DNA of 64,000 bases from Terrisporobacter petrolearius (lineage in GTDB: Bacteria; Bacillota; Clostridia; Peptostreptococcales; Peptostreptococcaceae), in NCBI RefSeq assembly GCF_020748185.1, contig NZ_JAHZMO010000001.1, positions 124,001 through 188,000 of the forward strand, in the 5' to 3' direction. The notes under the pieces were generated by a model. The model was given only the letters and a program-made list of their open reading frames with translations, searched no databases and was not told where the DNA came from. Shown piece after piece: positions 44,876-54,494 of the stretch. Every line of letters begins with the position of its first letter. Position 1 is the first letter of the stretch. Both the position numbers and the translations under genes were made by a program.

Positions 44876-45382
44876 ATGAGTGATATAGCAGGTATAAATA
44901 AAAATAGCGAAGTAACTGAAAAAGGAACAAAGGTTTTTGACGCAGGTGATAACACAGATAAAGATTTATTTCTAAAATTGTTAGTGGCTCAGATGACAAA
45001 CCAAGATCCGTTTAATACTCAAGATCCAACTCAATATGTAACACAATTAGCACAATTTAATATGCTAGAGCAAACGATGGCTCTTAATGATAATATGGAG
45101 TATTTAATAGGAATGACAAATGGTCTTTTGGTAAATTCAGCAATGGGTTCGGCATCAGCATTAATAGGAAAAGATGTTGAAGTATATGTTCCTAAAGAAG
45201 AAGGATATGATACTACAAAGACAATGTCAGGAAAAGTTGAAAGTGTTCATATAAAAGATGGAGTTGTATATATGAATATAAGAGATTCAGAAAGTGGAAA
45301 ATTGGTAGAAGTTGAATATGGAGCGCTTACTAAAGTGAAGGGTAATGATACAAATATAGAAGAAGATAACAAGGGGGAATAA
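44876..45382 (+). CDS. flgD: Hook capping protein FlgD
   Basis: A 168-residue protein with KDLFLKLLVAQMTNQDPFNTQDPTQYVTQLAQFNMLEQ, the FlgD signature, followed by ASALIGKDVEVYV. FlgD scaffolds hook polymerisation. A short version without much of the Ig-like region, as in other clostridia. Confidence 0.95.
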   Translation: MSDIAGINKNSEVTEKGTKVFDAGDNTDKDLFLKLLVAQMTNQDPFNTQDPTQYVTQLAQFNMLEQTMALNDNMEYLIGMTNGLLVNSAMGSASALIGKDVEVYVPKEEGYDTTKTMSGKVESVHIKDGVVYMNIRDSESGKLVEVEYGALTKVKGNDTNIEEDNKGE

Positions 45383-45387
45383 TTTTA

Positions 45388-46200
45388 ATGTTAAGATCGA
45401 TGTATTCAGGAATAAGTGGTATGAAGGCAAACCAAACTAAAATGGATGTGGTTGGTAATAATGTTGCAAACGTAGGAACTACAGCATTTAAGAAAAGTAA
45501 TGTTAGATTTAGTGATGCACTATATCAAACTTCAATATATGCAAGTTCTCCAGGAACTATAGTTGGTGGAGTAAGTCCAGGGCAAGTAGGTATAGGAACA
45601 AGAGTAAGCGGTATGTTTAAAAACACTGTGCAAGGAAATATACAAACAACTGGTAGAAGTTCTGATTTAGCTATTGATGGAGATGGATATTTTACTGTTC
45701 AAATTGGTCAAAATCAATATGCATATACTAGAGATGGATCTTTTAACATTGATAAAGAAGGTAATTTAGTTACAGCTGATGGATATAAAGTAGTTGGAAC
45801 TGATAAAAAACCTATTCAAATACCTAAAGAACAAAATGGTCAAAAAGTATTATCTTATAATATATCAAGTGAGGGAGAAGTATCATATCTTTTGGCAGAT
45901 GGTAGCAAATATCCACAAGGAGGAACTGGTGCTCAGAAACTAGGAATAGCAGTATTTCAAAATCCGGAAGGTCTTGAAGCATTAAGTAGTAATCTTTATG
46001 GAGTTTCAGCTAACTCTGGAGACCCTATTGTAAATGCAGCTTACGGAAATATAAAACAAGGTGCTATAGAAATGTCAAATGTTGATTTATCAGAAGAATT
46101 TACAGAAATGATAGTAACAACAAGAGCCTTTCAGGCAGCCAGTAAGGTAATAACTACTAGTGATGAGTTATTACAAGAAATTATTAATCTAAAAAGATAG
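45388..46200 (+). CDS. flgE: Flagellar hook protein FlgE (short form)
   Basis: A 270-residue axial protein: LRSMYSGISGMKANQTKMDVVGNNVANVGTTAFKKSNVRFSDAL, GRSSDLAIDGDGYFTV, and C-terminal IEMSNVDLSEEFTEMIVTTRAFQAASKVITTSDELLQEIINLKR. It is much shorter than enteric FlgE, with a reduced central domain. Position after fliK and flgD indicates hook, not rod. Confidence 0.9.
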   Translation: MLRSMYSGISGMKANQTKMDVVGNNVANVGTTAFKKSNVRFSDALYQTSIYASSPGTIVGGVSPGQVGIGTRVSGMFKNTVQGNIQTTGRSSDLAIDGDGYFTVQIGQNQYAYTRDGSFNIDKEGNLVTADGYKVVGTDKKPIQIPKEQNGQKVLSYNISSEGEVSYLLADGSKYPQGGTGAQKLGIAVFQNPEGLEALSSNLYGVSANSGDPIVNAAYGNIKQGAIEMSNVDLSEEFTEMIVTTRAFQAASKVITTSDELLQEIINLKR

Positions 46201-46219
46201 AAAACAGAGGAGGTAAGAC

Positions 46220-47038
46220 ATGAAAAAGTCAGACATATTAACTCCTATTGGTTTTTTATTTGTATTAGCTGTTCTATTCTTTGGAATAGCACAAGATAAA
46301 GCAGGGGTGGGGGCATTTATAGATATGCCATCCTTTGTTATAACAGTAGGAGGTTCATTTGCTGCAGTATTAATTACATTCTCGTTAGACGATCTAAAAC
46401 AGATTCCAGGGTCAATGAAAGTAGCTATGCAAATAAACAGAACTAATAAGGTAGATTTAGTTAGTCAATTTAAGGAATTATCTAGAAAAGTTAGAAAAGA
46501 TGGACTACTATCAATCGAAGATAATGTTGAAGAAATAGAAAATGAATTTATGAAAAACGGATTAGAGCTTGTAATTGATGGTATTGATATGGAAAGTATA
46601 GAAGAAATACTAGAAAACCAGATTAATATATTTGAAAGTAAATATGAAAATAGTTCTAAAATATATAAGTTATGGGGAGCTTTTGCACCAGCAATGGGAA
46701 TGGTTGGTACGTTAATTGGTCTTATACAAATGCTTGCAGGAGGACTTAACGATGCAGCTTCTATTTCATCAGGAATGGCAAAGGCATTAATAACAACTTT
46801 TTACGGTACAATACTTGCAAATACAATCCTTAACCCAATAGGATATAATATACAAACTAAGTGTGAAAAAGAAATTCAGCTTATGGAAATGATAATTTGT
46901 GGAATAGGAAGTATTCAAAATGGTGAAAGTTCAAGAATTATCGAAGAAAAATTATTAACATATTTAAGTGATTCAGAAAAGAAAAATTACTTTAAAAGAG
47001 ATGTTGACGATAGTGAGGTAGATGGAGATGTCGCGTAA
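46220..47038 (+). CDS. motA: Flagellar motor stator protein MotA
   Basis: A 272-residue membrane protein with four helices (about 9-28, 34-52, 150-172 and 183-205). PAMGMVGTLIGLIQML and the cytoplasmic loop (SIEDNVEEIENEFMKNGLELVIDGID) are typical. Forms the proton- or sodium-conducting stator with MotB. Here it lies inside the early flagellar operon. It overlaps motB. Confidence 0.96.
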   Translation: MKKSDILTPIGFLFVLAVLFFGIAQDKAGVGAFIDMPSFVITVGGSFAAVLITFSLDDLKQIPGSMKVAMQINRTNKVDLVSQFKELSRKVRKDGLLSIEDNVEEIENEFMKNGLELVIDGIDMESIEEILENQINIFESKYENSSKIYKLWGAFAPAMGMVGTLIGLIQMLAGGLNDAASISSGMAKALITTFYGTILANTILNPIGYNIQTKCEKEIQLMEMIICGIGSIQNGESSRIIEEKLLTYLSDSEKKNYFKRDVDDSEVDGDVA

Positions 47039-47732
47039 GAAAAAAAAAGGTGATGATATTAACCCTAATGCGTGGTTGGATACCTATGCAGATACAATAA
47101 CACTCCTTCTTACATTTTTTATACTTTTATATTCAATGTCATCTGTTGATGCTAAAAAACTAAACGAATTATCAAATGCATTGCAAAGGTCTTTAAAAGG
47201 TGATGTTAAAGTAGAAGAACTATCGGATATTAAAGAAATAGCTACTAATAATGAAAAAACCTCAGAGCAAATACAAGAAGATTTAGTAAAAAAGGTAAAT
47301 GAAACAATTGAAGCAAATTCCTTTACTGATGTTATTAAAGTTAGAGATGAAGATAGAGGGGTAGTACTTCAACTAGATGAAACAATATTATTTGATCCTG
47401 GTAAAGCAGATTTGATGAAGAAAAGTCAAAATGTATTAAATATGGTTACAAAAATTGTTAAGGATCTACCAAATGATGTACTGATTGAAGGAAATACAGA
47501 TGATATTCCTATGTTTAACAAAGAGTTTCAATCTAACTGGGAATTATCAACTGCAAGAGCAGTAAGTGTTGTAAAGTATTTTGTTTCAGTTAAAAAATTA
47601 GACCCAACAAGATTCTCGGTTAAAGGATATGGTGAGTATAAGCCTTTAGTAGAGAATAACTCTACAAAAAATCGAACAATAAATAGAAGAGTTGATATAT
47701 TAATAGTTAAGGAACAGCAAAAGGAGAAATAA
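47028..47732 (+). CDS. motB: Flagellar motor stator protein MotB
   Basis: A 234-residue protein. Two starts six bases apart are possible (47022 and 47028); the second is better spaced from GAGG at 47015. One membrane helix carries the essential Asp in YADTITLLLTFFILLYSMS; an OmpA-like peptidoglycan-binding domain follows (VLIEGNTDDIPM, NWELSTARAVSVVKYFV, NRRVDILI). Confidence 0.95.
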   Translation: MSRKKKKGDDINPNAWLDTYADTITLLLTFFILLYSMSSVDAKKLNELSNALQRSLKGDVKVEELSDIKEIATNNEKTSEQIQEDLVKKVNETIEANSFTDVIKVRDEDRGVVLQLDETILFDPGKADLMKKSQNVLNMVTKIVKDLPNDVLIEGNTDDIPMFNKEFQSNWELSTARAVSVVKYFVSVKKLDPTRFSVKGYGEYKPLVENNSTKNRTINRRVDILIVKEQQKEK

Positions 47733-47733
47733 A

Positions 47734-48126
47734 ATGGACAATATACTAAAATATATTATAAATTTAATAGTATTTGTACCTTTTACCATTGCTTTAATAA
47801 TAATAACTATAAGACTTAGTAAATCAAGCATTAATGGAATAGCAAAAAACAAATACATAAAAGTTTTAGAAAGAACAAATTTGAATAAAGATACAGAATT
47901 ATATGTTTTAAAAGTAGGTGATGAAGGTTGTGTTATAGTTTCATCACCTACCAAGACAGATACAATAAAAGAGCTTACAAGTCATCAAATAGAAGAAATA
48001 GAAAGAAAACAAGAAGAGGTTAAAATTAATAATAGAAATAATATGAATTTAAAATTAAAAGACATAAAAAAATTTAGATTAAAGGAGATAAAAAATGAAC
48101 GAAATAATACAAATGATTTCAAATAA
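47734..48126 (+). CDS. fliO: FliO/FliZ-like flagellar biosynthesis protein
   Basis: A 130-residue protein with one N-terminal membrane helix (about 9-28) and the segment KVLERTNLNKDTELYVLKVGDEGCVIVSSPTKTDTIKEL, the FliO/FliZ cytoplasmic domain pattern (conserved GD or GDE and hydrophobic strands), then a basic tail. FliO helps FliP fold. Position directly before fliP supports this. It overlaps fliP by 32 bases. Confidence 0.8.
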   Translation: MDNILKYIINLIVFVPFTIALIIITIRLSKSSINGIAKNKYIKVLERTNLNKDTELYVLKVGDEGCVIVSSPTKTDTIKELTSHQIEEIERKQEEVKINNRNNMNLKLKDIKKFRLKEIKNERNNTNDFK

Positions 48127-48763
48127 TCAACAAGAACTCACTCCTTTAATAGAACTATTTATTGTTATGACCCTTATGATGTTTTTGCCAACAATGGTTT
48201 TTATGATGACGAGCTTTATAAGAATCATCATTACATTTTCATTTATTAAGTCGGCTTTAGGTGCTACACAATCTATTCCAAATCAAATATTAATTGGAAT
48301 AGCGTTGTCATTAACAATTTTTATTATGGCTCCTACAATAAACTCCATAAATAATGAAGCGATTAAGCCCTATATGAATGAAGAAATAAAATTTGATGAG
48401 GCAGTAGAAAAGGCACAAATTCCTATTAAAAAATTCTTGCTAAATCAAACAAGAGAAGATGATTTAAAGCTATTTATAGAAGGTGCTGATATAGATAAAA
48501 CTAATTTAAATAGAGAGAATGTACCGCTTAGTGTATTAGTACCAGCATTTGCAATAAGTGAATTAAAAACTGCTTTTCAGATAGGGTTTTTAGTTTATTT
48601 ACCATTTTTACTAATAGACTTGGTAGTTTCAAGTACCCTAATGTCAATGGGGATGTTCATGCTTCCGCCAGCTATGATATCTTTGCCATTTAAATTATTG
48701 TTATTTATTATGGTAGATGGTTGGAATTTATTGATTAAATCTTTGTTATTAAGTTTCAAATAG
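48095..48763 (+). CDS. fliP: Flagellar export gate protein FliP
   Basis: A 222-residue protein with four membrane helices. TSFIRIIITFSFIKSALGATQSIPNQILIGIALSLTIFIMAPT and the C-terminal VPAFAISELKTAFQIGFLVYLPFLLIDLVVSSTLMSMGMFMLPPAMISLPFKLLLFIMVDGW are FliP signatures. It lacks a long signal peptide, as in other clostridia. AAAGGAG precedes the ATG inside fliO. Confidence 0.97.
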   Translation: MNEIIQMISNNQQELTPLIELFIVMTLMMFLPTMVFMMTSFIRIIITFSFIKSALGATQSIPNQILIGIALSLTIFIMAPTINSINNEAIKPYMNEEIKFDEAVEKAQIPIKKFLLNQTREDDLKLFIEGADIDKTNLNRENVPLSVLVPAFAISELKTAFQIGFLVYLPFLLIDLVVSSTLMSMGMFMLPPAMISLPFKLLLFIMVDGWNLLIKSLLLSFK

Positions 48764-48779
48764 TTAGGAGGAAAGTAGT

Positions 48780-49049
48780 ATGTCAGAAAATATGGTAATG
48801 AGTATAGTAAAAGAAGCATTATATACAAGCATGTTAGTTGGGGGACCTATTTTAATTTTATCGTTGCTAGTTGGTTTACTTGTAAGTATATTTCAAGCAA
48901 CGACACAAATTCAGGAGCAAACACTAACATTTGTTCCAAAAGTAATAGTAATAGCATTAACATTGGCACTAGGTGGAAACTGGATGTTAAATGAGATTAT
49001 TAAATTTACAACTAAGATTATGAACATGATAGCTGTTATAAAGGGATAA
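48780..49049 (+). CDS. fliQ: Flagellar export gate protein FliQ
   Basis: An 89-residue protein with two membrane helices: GGPILILSLLVGLLVSIFQATTQIQEQTLTFVPKVIVIALTLALGGNWML is the FliQ signature. Confidence 0.96.
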   Translation: MSENMVMSIVKEALYTSMLVGGPILILSLLVGLLVSIFQATTQIQEQTLTFVPKVIVIALTLALGGNWMLNEIIKFTTKIMNMIAVIKG

Positions 49050-49052
49050 AAA

Positions 49053-50885
49053 ATGTTATTCATATTTATTAGAGTAATAACATTTTTTTCTTCTCTTAAT
49101 ATTTTATTTCCAGCGGGAACCCCAAACACTTTTAAAGTATGCTTTTCAATATTAATGTCTATTATAATATCCTCTGGCGTTAATATTGATGTCAATGTAC
49201 TTAATACATTTGACTTAATTAGATTAGTAGCAATGGAAACTGTAAATGGATTACTTTTAGGTTATATAACAAATTTATGTTTTAATAGCTTGAAAATAGC
49301 CGGTAGTTTAATTGATCAGCAAATAGGCTTGTCAATGAGTAGTATTTACGACCCAAATAGTAAAGAACAAGCAACTTTGATAGAAAATCTTATGTACTGG
49401 ATGGGTATAATTATATTCTTTAGTATGAACGGTCACCACAAATTAATAATAGGCATACAGGAAAGTTTTCATTTAATAAAAATAGGTGAAAATTTAATAC
49501 AAAATAATTTTTACTACATTGTACATGTATTTGTACAGTGCTTTACTATAGGATTTAAAATTGCAGTTCCGGTCATATTATCACTTATATTTACAGATTT
49601 AATAATGGGTCTTATATCTAGAAGTGTACCCCAATTAAATGTAATGATAATAGGAATGCCTTTGAAGATGCTTGTTGGTGTGGTTTTCTTTATGATAGCA
49701 CTTCCGTTTATAATAACAGAAATACATAACTTATTAAATAAAATACCAGATATATTAGATGGAACCCTAAGTATGGTTAATAGTAATATGATGACCTCTA
49801 TGGGGCCAGTAGGTATAGTATTATCAATGGGGAGTGACAAAACAGAAGAGCCCACAGCAAAGAAAAAAAGAGATGCTAGAAAAAAAGGAAATATTGCAAA
49901 AAGTAAAGAGGTAACAACGGCTATAACTCTAGTGGCTATGCTAATAATAATTTTTACTATGTCTGATTATGTAATATTAGAAATTAAAAATTTTATGATT
50001 AACTTATTTAGTAGTAATTTTAGCATGAACTTTGAAGGTGGAGTAATATTAAATTCACTTGGAAGTAAGATTTTACTTTCATTTATGAAAATATTTTTAC
50101 CAATAGGGTTTATCATAATGATATTTGGCGTAATCGGAAATCTTATTCAATCAGGTATGTTATTTACAGGAGAAGGACTTAAACCACAATTTTCAAAGTT
50201 AAATCCAATAAATGGATTTAAAAATATGTTTTCCCTTAAAGCTTTAGGGACTTTAGTTAAAAGTGTAGCTATTATAAGTGTATTATTATATATCGGTTAT
50301 TCTTTTATGAATAAAAACTTTGAAGGAATTATGAAAAGTGCAGATATTTATCTTCCATATCTTTTAAATACAATAATTGAACTTATAAAATCATTACTTG
50401 GAAGAATATGTTTAGCTGTTGTTTTAATAGCAGTAGTAGATTATGGATATCAACGATTTACTCATAATAAAGAGTTAAAAATGACTAAGCAAGAAGTAAA
50501 AGAAGAATATAAACAGATGGAGGGAGATCCTCAAGTAAAAGGAAAAATAAAACAAAAACAAAGAGAAATATCTAATCGTAGAATGATGCAAGCAGTGCCT
50601 AGCGCAACAGTTATTGTAACAAATCCTACACACATATCTATAGCAATTAAGTATGAGAAAGGGATAGATTCTACTCCAAGAGTAGTTGCCAAGGGGGCAG
50701 ATGTTGTAGCATTTAAGATAAGAGAAGTTGCTAAAGAGCATGATATACCAATTATTGAAAATAAACCACTTGCAAGACTTATATATAAAGAGGTTGATAT
50801 AGATAAGGAAATACCAGAAGAAATGTATCAAGCAGTGGCAGAAGTATTGGTTGCAGTTTATAAAATCAAAAACAAATATAAATAG
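49053..50885 (+). CDS. flhB: FliR-FlhB fusion protein
   Basis: A 610-residue natural fusion. Residues 1 to about 255 are FliR (PAGTPNTFKVCFSILMSIIISSGV; SLIDQQIGLSMSSIYDPNSKEQ; PQLNVMIIGMPLKMLVGV). Residues from about 258 are FlhB, beginning GSDKTEEPTAKKKRDARKKGNIAKSKEV, with four helices and the cytoplasmic domain bearing the autocleavage site Asn524-Pro525-Thr-His. The frame is continuous with no stop or start between them. The same fusion is known in C. difficile and other clostridia. It fixes FliR and FlhB at 1:1 in the gate. Confidence 0.95.
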   Translation: MLFIFIRVITFFSSLNILFPAGTPNTFKVCFSILMSIIISSGVNIDVNVLNTFDLIRLVAMETVNGLLLGYITNLCFNSLKIAGSLIDQQIGLSMSSIYDPNSKEQATLIENLMYWMGIIIFFSMNGHHKLIIGIQESFHLIKIGENLIQNNFYYIVHVFVQCFTIGFKIAVPVILSLIFTDLIMGLISRSVPQLNVMIIGMPLKMLVGVVFFMIALPFIITEIHNLLNKIPDILDGTLSMVNSNMMTSMGPVGIVLSMGSDKTEEPTAKKKRDARKKGNIAKSKEVTTAITLVAMLIIIFTMSDYVILEIKNFMINLFSSNFSMNFEGGVILNSLGSKILLSFMKIFLPIGFIIMIFGVIGNLIQSGMLFTGEGLKPQFSKLNPINGFKNMFSLKALGTLVKSVAIISVLLYIGYSFMNKNFEGIMKSADIYLPYLLNTIIELIKSLLGRICLAVVLIAVVDYGYQRFTHNKELKMTKQEVKEEYKQMEGDPQVKGKIKQKQREISNRRMMQAVPSATVIVTNPTHISIAIKYEKGIDSTPRVVAKGADVVAFKIREVAKEHDIPIIENKPLARLIYKEVDIDKEIPEEMYQAVAEVLVAVYKIKNKYK

Positions 50886-50907
50886 TTATTAAAGAGGTTA
50901 AAAATAG

Positions 50908-52962
50908 ATGGAAAAATTAAATTATAATAAACGATTTGACGTAATAGTTGGATTTGGAATAATTGGTATTGTTTTAATGATAATAATACCCTTACCGACA
51001 TTTTTATTAGATATAATGCTAGCAATAAATATATCATTTGCAGTATTAATATTACTATTAACTCTTTTATCAACTGATATATTACAATTATCAATATTTC
51101 CAACAATATTGCTTGTTACCACATTATTTAGAATAGCCCTAAATATATCGTCAACAAGGTTAATATTAGGGCAAGGTTATGCAGGAAATGTAATAGAAGC
51201 CTTTGGTAGTTTCGTTGTTGGGGGAAATTATGTAGTAGGGGTAATTATATTCTTGATTATAGTAATTATCCAAATGGTAGTTATAACTAGTGGATCAAGT
51301 AGAGTATCAGAAGTTTCTGCAAGATTTACATTGGATGCAATGCCAGGTAAACAAATGAGTATAGATGCAGACTTAAATGCTGGAATGATAGATGAGAAGA
51401 CAGCAAGAGAAAGAAGAAGAAAACTACAACAAGAAGCAGGATTTTATGGGGCTATGGATGGTGCTTCAAAATTCGTGAAAGGTGATGCAATAGCAGGAAT
51501 AATTATAACTTTAATAAATGTACTAGCAGGTATGGTAATTGGAGTTATGATGTTAGATATGAGTTTTTCAGATGCGGTCCAGACATATATAAGACTTACA
51601 ATAGGTGATGGACTTGTGAGTCAAATACCAGCATTATTGATATCTGTTTCGGCAGGTATGTTAGTTACGAGAGCCGATAGTGATGAAAACTTTGGTAATT
51701 TATTTGGAAAACAGTTAATGTCTATTCCAAAAGCTATAGGGATGACAGGGGCAGTATTAATCTTAATGGGGTTTATTCCAGGACTTCCTAAACTATCATT
51801 TTTTGCTCTAGGATTAGGAGCAATATTAATTGCATTTTTATTAAATAAAGAGGAAAAAGAAAATCAAAGAGTGTTAGAAAATGAAGTATTAGAAAAAAAT
51901 GATGCACCACCTAGTATAGAAAATGCTGAGGATGTATCTAGCTATATAAATGTTGAGCCAATTGAGGTAGAGATTGGATATGGTTTAATACCACTTGTTG
52001 ATGAATCTAGTGGAGGGGACTTACTTCAAAGAATTATATCAGTAAGAAAGCAATGTGCTATAGATATGGGAATAATAGTTCAGCCAATTAGAATAAGAGA
52101 TAATTTACAACTTAATCCAAATCAATATAGCATAAAGATTAAAGGAAACGTTGTCGCAGTATACAACTTAATGCCTAATATGTTACTTTGTATGAACCCT
52201 ATGGGACTAGCTATGGATATTGATGGAATACAAACAAAAGAACCAACATTTGGAATTGATGCACTGTGGATAAAAAAAGAAAAGGCAGAAGAAGCAGAAT
52301 TATGTGGATTCACTATTGTTGATCCAACAACTATATTAGTTACTCACTTACTTGAAATAATAAAAAGTAAATCTCATGAGTTGGTTGGAAGACAAGAAGT
52401 TAAAGAGATAATAGATGTAACTAAAGAGAGATATAGTGCAGTTGTAGATGAGCTAATACCAGATTTATTGACCTTAGGTGAAGTGCAAAAAGTATTCCAA
52501 AACTTACTTAGAGAGAAAGTAGCCATTAAGGATAGGGTTACGATATTAGAAACACTTGCAGATCATGCAAGAAATACTCGTGATATAGAACTTTTAACAG
52601 AATATGTAAGAATGGCAATGAGTAGAAGTATATGTTCAGATTTAGTGGATGAAAACAATTCTATGACAGTTGCAACACTATCTTTAGAATTAGAAAATAT
52701 GATTAGCAATAATCTACAAAGATCTGTAAATGGAACTTATCCAGCAATTGATCCAGATACAACAAATTATATATTTAAAAATATACAAAATATAACTGAA
52801 GATATAAGTTTCAATAATAGACCTATATTATTGGTATCTCCAAAAATAAGAGCACCATTTAGAAAATTAATAGAAATGGTATTTCCAAACGTAGTAATTT
52901 TATCACTTAATGAAGTACCAAGTGATATACAGATAAAATCTCAAGGAGTAGTTTGTATATAG
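50908..52962 (+). CDS. flhA: Flagellar export gate protein FlhA
   Basis: A 684-residue protein. Eight membrane helices in the first about 320 residues; FHIPEP-type segment RLILGQGYAGNVIEAFGSFVVGGNYVVGVIIFLI and RFTLDAMPGKQMSIDADLNAG are conserved. The cytoplasmic domain (VEVGYGLIPL-type EIGYGLIPLVDESSGGDLLQRI; LTLGEVQKVFQNLLREKVAIKDRVTILETLADHA) binds chaperone-substrate complexes. Confidence 0.97.
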   Translation: MEKLNYNKRFDVIVGFGIIGIVLMIIIPLPTFLLDIMLAINISFAVLILLLTLLSTDILQLSIFPTILLVTTLFRIALNISSTRLILGQGYAGNVIEAFGSFVVGGNYVVGVIIFLIIVIIQMVVITSGSSRVSEVSARFTLDAMPGKQMSIDADLNAGMIDEKTARERRRKLQQEAGFYGAMDGASKFVKGDAIAGIIITLINVLAGMVIGVMMLDMSFSDAVQTYIRLTIGDGLVSQIPALLISVSAGMLVTRADSDENFGNLFGKQLMSIPKAIGMTGAVLILMGFIPGLPKLSFFALGLGAILIAFLLNKEEKENQRVLENEVLEKNDAPPSIENAEDVSSYINVEPIEVEIGYGLIPLVDESSGGDLLQRIISVRKQCAIDMGIIVQPIRIRDNLQLNPNQYSIKIKGNVVAVYNLMPNMLLCMNPMGLAMDIDGIQTKEPTFGIDALWIKKEKAEEAELCGFTIVDPTTILVTHLLEIIKSKSHELVGRQEVKEIIDVTKERYSAVVDELIPDLLTLGEVQKVFQNLLREKVAIKDRVTILETLADHARNTRDIELLTEYVRMAMSRSICSDLVDENNSMTVATLSLELENMISNNLQRSVNGTYPAIDPDTTNYIFKNIQNITEDISFNNRPILLVSPKIRAPFRKLIEMVFPNVVILSLNEVPSDIQIKSQGVVCI

Positions 52963-52980
52963 TTAAGGGGGGAATATATA

Positions 52981-53694
52981 GTGGATACACATGAACAAGA
53001 AGAACTTATTGTAAATAATATGTCTCTTGTGAGGCACATAGCATCAAAATACTACACAAATAGAATTGGAATGGAATATGAAGATTTAGTAAGTTATGGA
53101 GTCATGGGGTTAATTGATGCAAGTACAAAGTTCGATAAAAATAGAGGTGTAAAATTTTCAACATTTGCATCTATTAGAATTTCATCATATATAATTGATG
53201 AAATAAGAAGGCATTCCCCTATTTCTAGAACTTACACAAGTAAAATAAAAGAATATAATAAATGTGTGGAGGATTTACAAAATACCTACTATAGGCAACC
53301 TAGTTTGGAAGAAATATCAAAATATATGGATATATCTATAAAAGAAGCAAATGACATAAAATTGAAGATGATGAACAGAAGTAATGTATCTTTAGACGGA
53401 GTAATATACGAAGATGAAAGTGAAGTTAAACTTATAGATACAATAAAAGAAAAAGAGGAACAATCACCTAGTGCTATTATTGAAAAACAAGAGCTTCAAG
53501 AAGTAATGGCAAGGGCAATAGATAATTTAAAAGAAAAGGATAAATTAGTATTATCCCTTTATTATTATGAAGAGATGACATTAAAAGAAATAGGACTAGT
53601 TTTAGGAGTATCAGAATCAAGGGTATCACAACTAAATACAAGGGCAATTTCAAATTTAAGAGCAGAGATGAAAAGAATAAAATATATAGACTAA
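52981..53694 (+). CDS. fliA: Flagellar sigma factor FliA (SigD)
   Basis: A 237-residue SigD. It starts at GTG after AAGGGGGGAA. Region 2 (LIVNNMSLVRHIASKYY..., EDLVSYGVMGLIDASTKFDKNRGVKFSTFASIRISSYIIDEIRR) and region 4 (LKEKDKLVLSLYYYEEMTLKEIGLVLGVSESRVSQLNTRAISNLRAEM) are complete. Encoded in the early operon, it should follow the riboswitch and drive the TAAA-N15-nCCG promoters in this window. The flhF and flhG genes that normally precede it are not here. Confidence 0.96.
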   Translation: MDTHEQEELIVNNMSLVRHIASKYYTNRIGMEYEDLVSYGVMGLIDASTKFDKNRGVKFSTFASIRISSYIIDEIRRHSPISRTYTSKIKEYNKCVEDLQNTYYRQPSLEEISKYMDISIKEANDIKLKMMNRSNVSLDGVIYEDESEVKLIDTIKEKEEQSPSAIIEKQELQEVMARAIDNLKEKDKLVLSLYYYEEMTLKEIGLVLGVSESRVSQLNTRAISNLRAEMKRIKYID

Positions 53695-53706
53695 GAAAGG
53701 GAAAAT

Positions 53707-54477
53707 ATGTTAAGAGGATTATATACATCAGTATCATCAATGTTAACACTTCAATCTAGACAAGGTATTATTACTAATAATTTAGCTAATATAAATACTA
53801 CAGGATACAAGCAAGAAACTTTACTTGGTAAGAGCTTTGATGAAGTTATGTTATCAAATAATGATAATTACAAAAATGGAAAAGCAAATAAGCAGATATT
53901 AGGAAATATGAGTTTTGGTGTGAGAATTGATGATACATTTACTAACTATAGCCAAGGAACTAATGTCTCAACGGAAAATAATATGGATTTTGCAATAGAA
54001 GGTAATGGATTTTTTGAAGTTATGGATAATCAAAATAATAGGTATTATACAAGAAATGGTGATTTTAGCGTTGATTCACAAGGATACTTAATAACAAGCT
54101 CAGGTCATTATGTTTTAGGAGTTAATAATACAACTGGAGCGACAGAGCGTATCAATGTAGGTAATAATATTATGTCTGTTACTTCCGATAACAGAATTAA
54201 TATTAATGGTCAAGAAAGATATAGATTTAGAGTAGTTGATTTTCAAAACTACGATAACTTAGAGAATGTTGGAAATGGAGTTTATACAGGTACAAATCCA
54301 AGAAATGGCACAAATTTTAATGTAAAGCAAGGTTACTTAGAAAGTTCAAATGTAGATTCTATAAATTCAGCAGCTTTACTTATGGAAACTGTAAATGAAT
54401 TTGAAGCTAACCAAAAAGTAGTGCAAGCGATGGATTCTATACTATATAAAATAGCTAATGAAATAGGAAGAGTATAA
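53707..54477 (+). CDS. flgF: Flagellar distal/proximal rod protein, FlgF/FlgG family
   Basis: A 256-residue axial protein: LRGLYTSVSSMLTLQSRQGIITNNLANINTTGYKQE, then MDFAIEGNGFFEVMDNQNNRYYTRNGDFSVDSQGYLIT, and a C-terminal ESSNVDSINSAALLMETVNEFEANQKVVQAMDSILYKIANEIG. It precedes a second FlgG-like gene; C. difficile names the equivalent flgG1. Either FlgF or a second FlgG. Confidence 0.85.
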   Translation: MLRGLYTSVSSMLTLQSRQGIITNNLANINTTGYKQETLLGKSFDEVMLSNNDNYKNGKANKQILGNMSFGVRIDDTFTNYSQGTNVSTENNMDFAIEGNGFFEVMDNQNNRYYTRNGDFSVDSQGYLITSSGHYVLGVNNTTGATERINVGNNIMSVTSDNRININGQERYRFRVVDFQNYDNLENVGNGVYTGTNPRNGTNFNVKQGYLESSNVDSINSAALLMETVNEFEANQKVVQAMDSILYKIANEIGRV

Positions 54478-54494
54478 GATATGGGGGAAAGAAT

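Noticed and set aside
49053-50885. FliR-FlhB fusion as a novelty or sequencing artefact
   Set aside because: The continuous frame is real, but the same fusion is already known in C. difficile and other clostridia, so it is recorded only as a feature.
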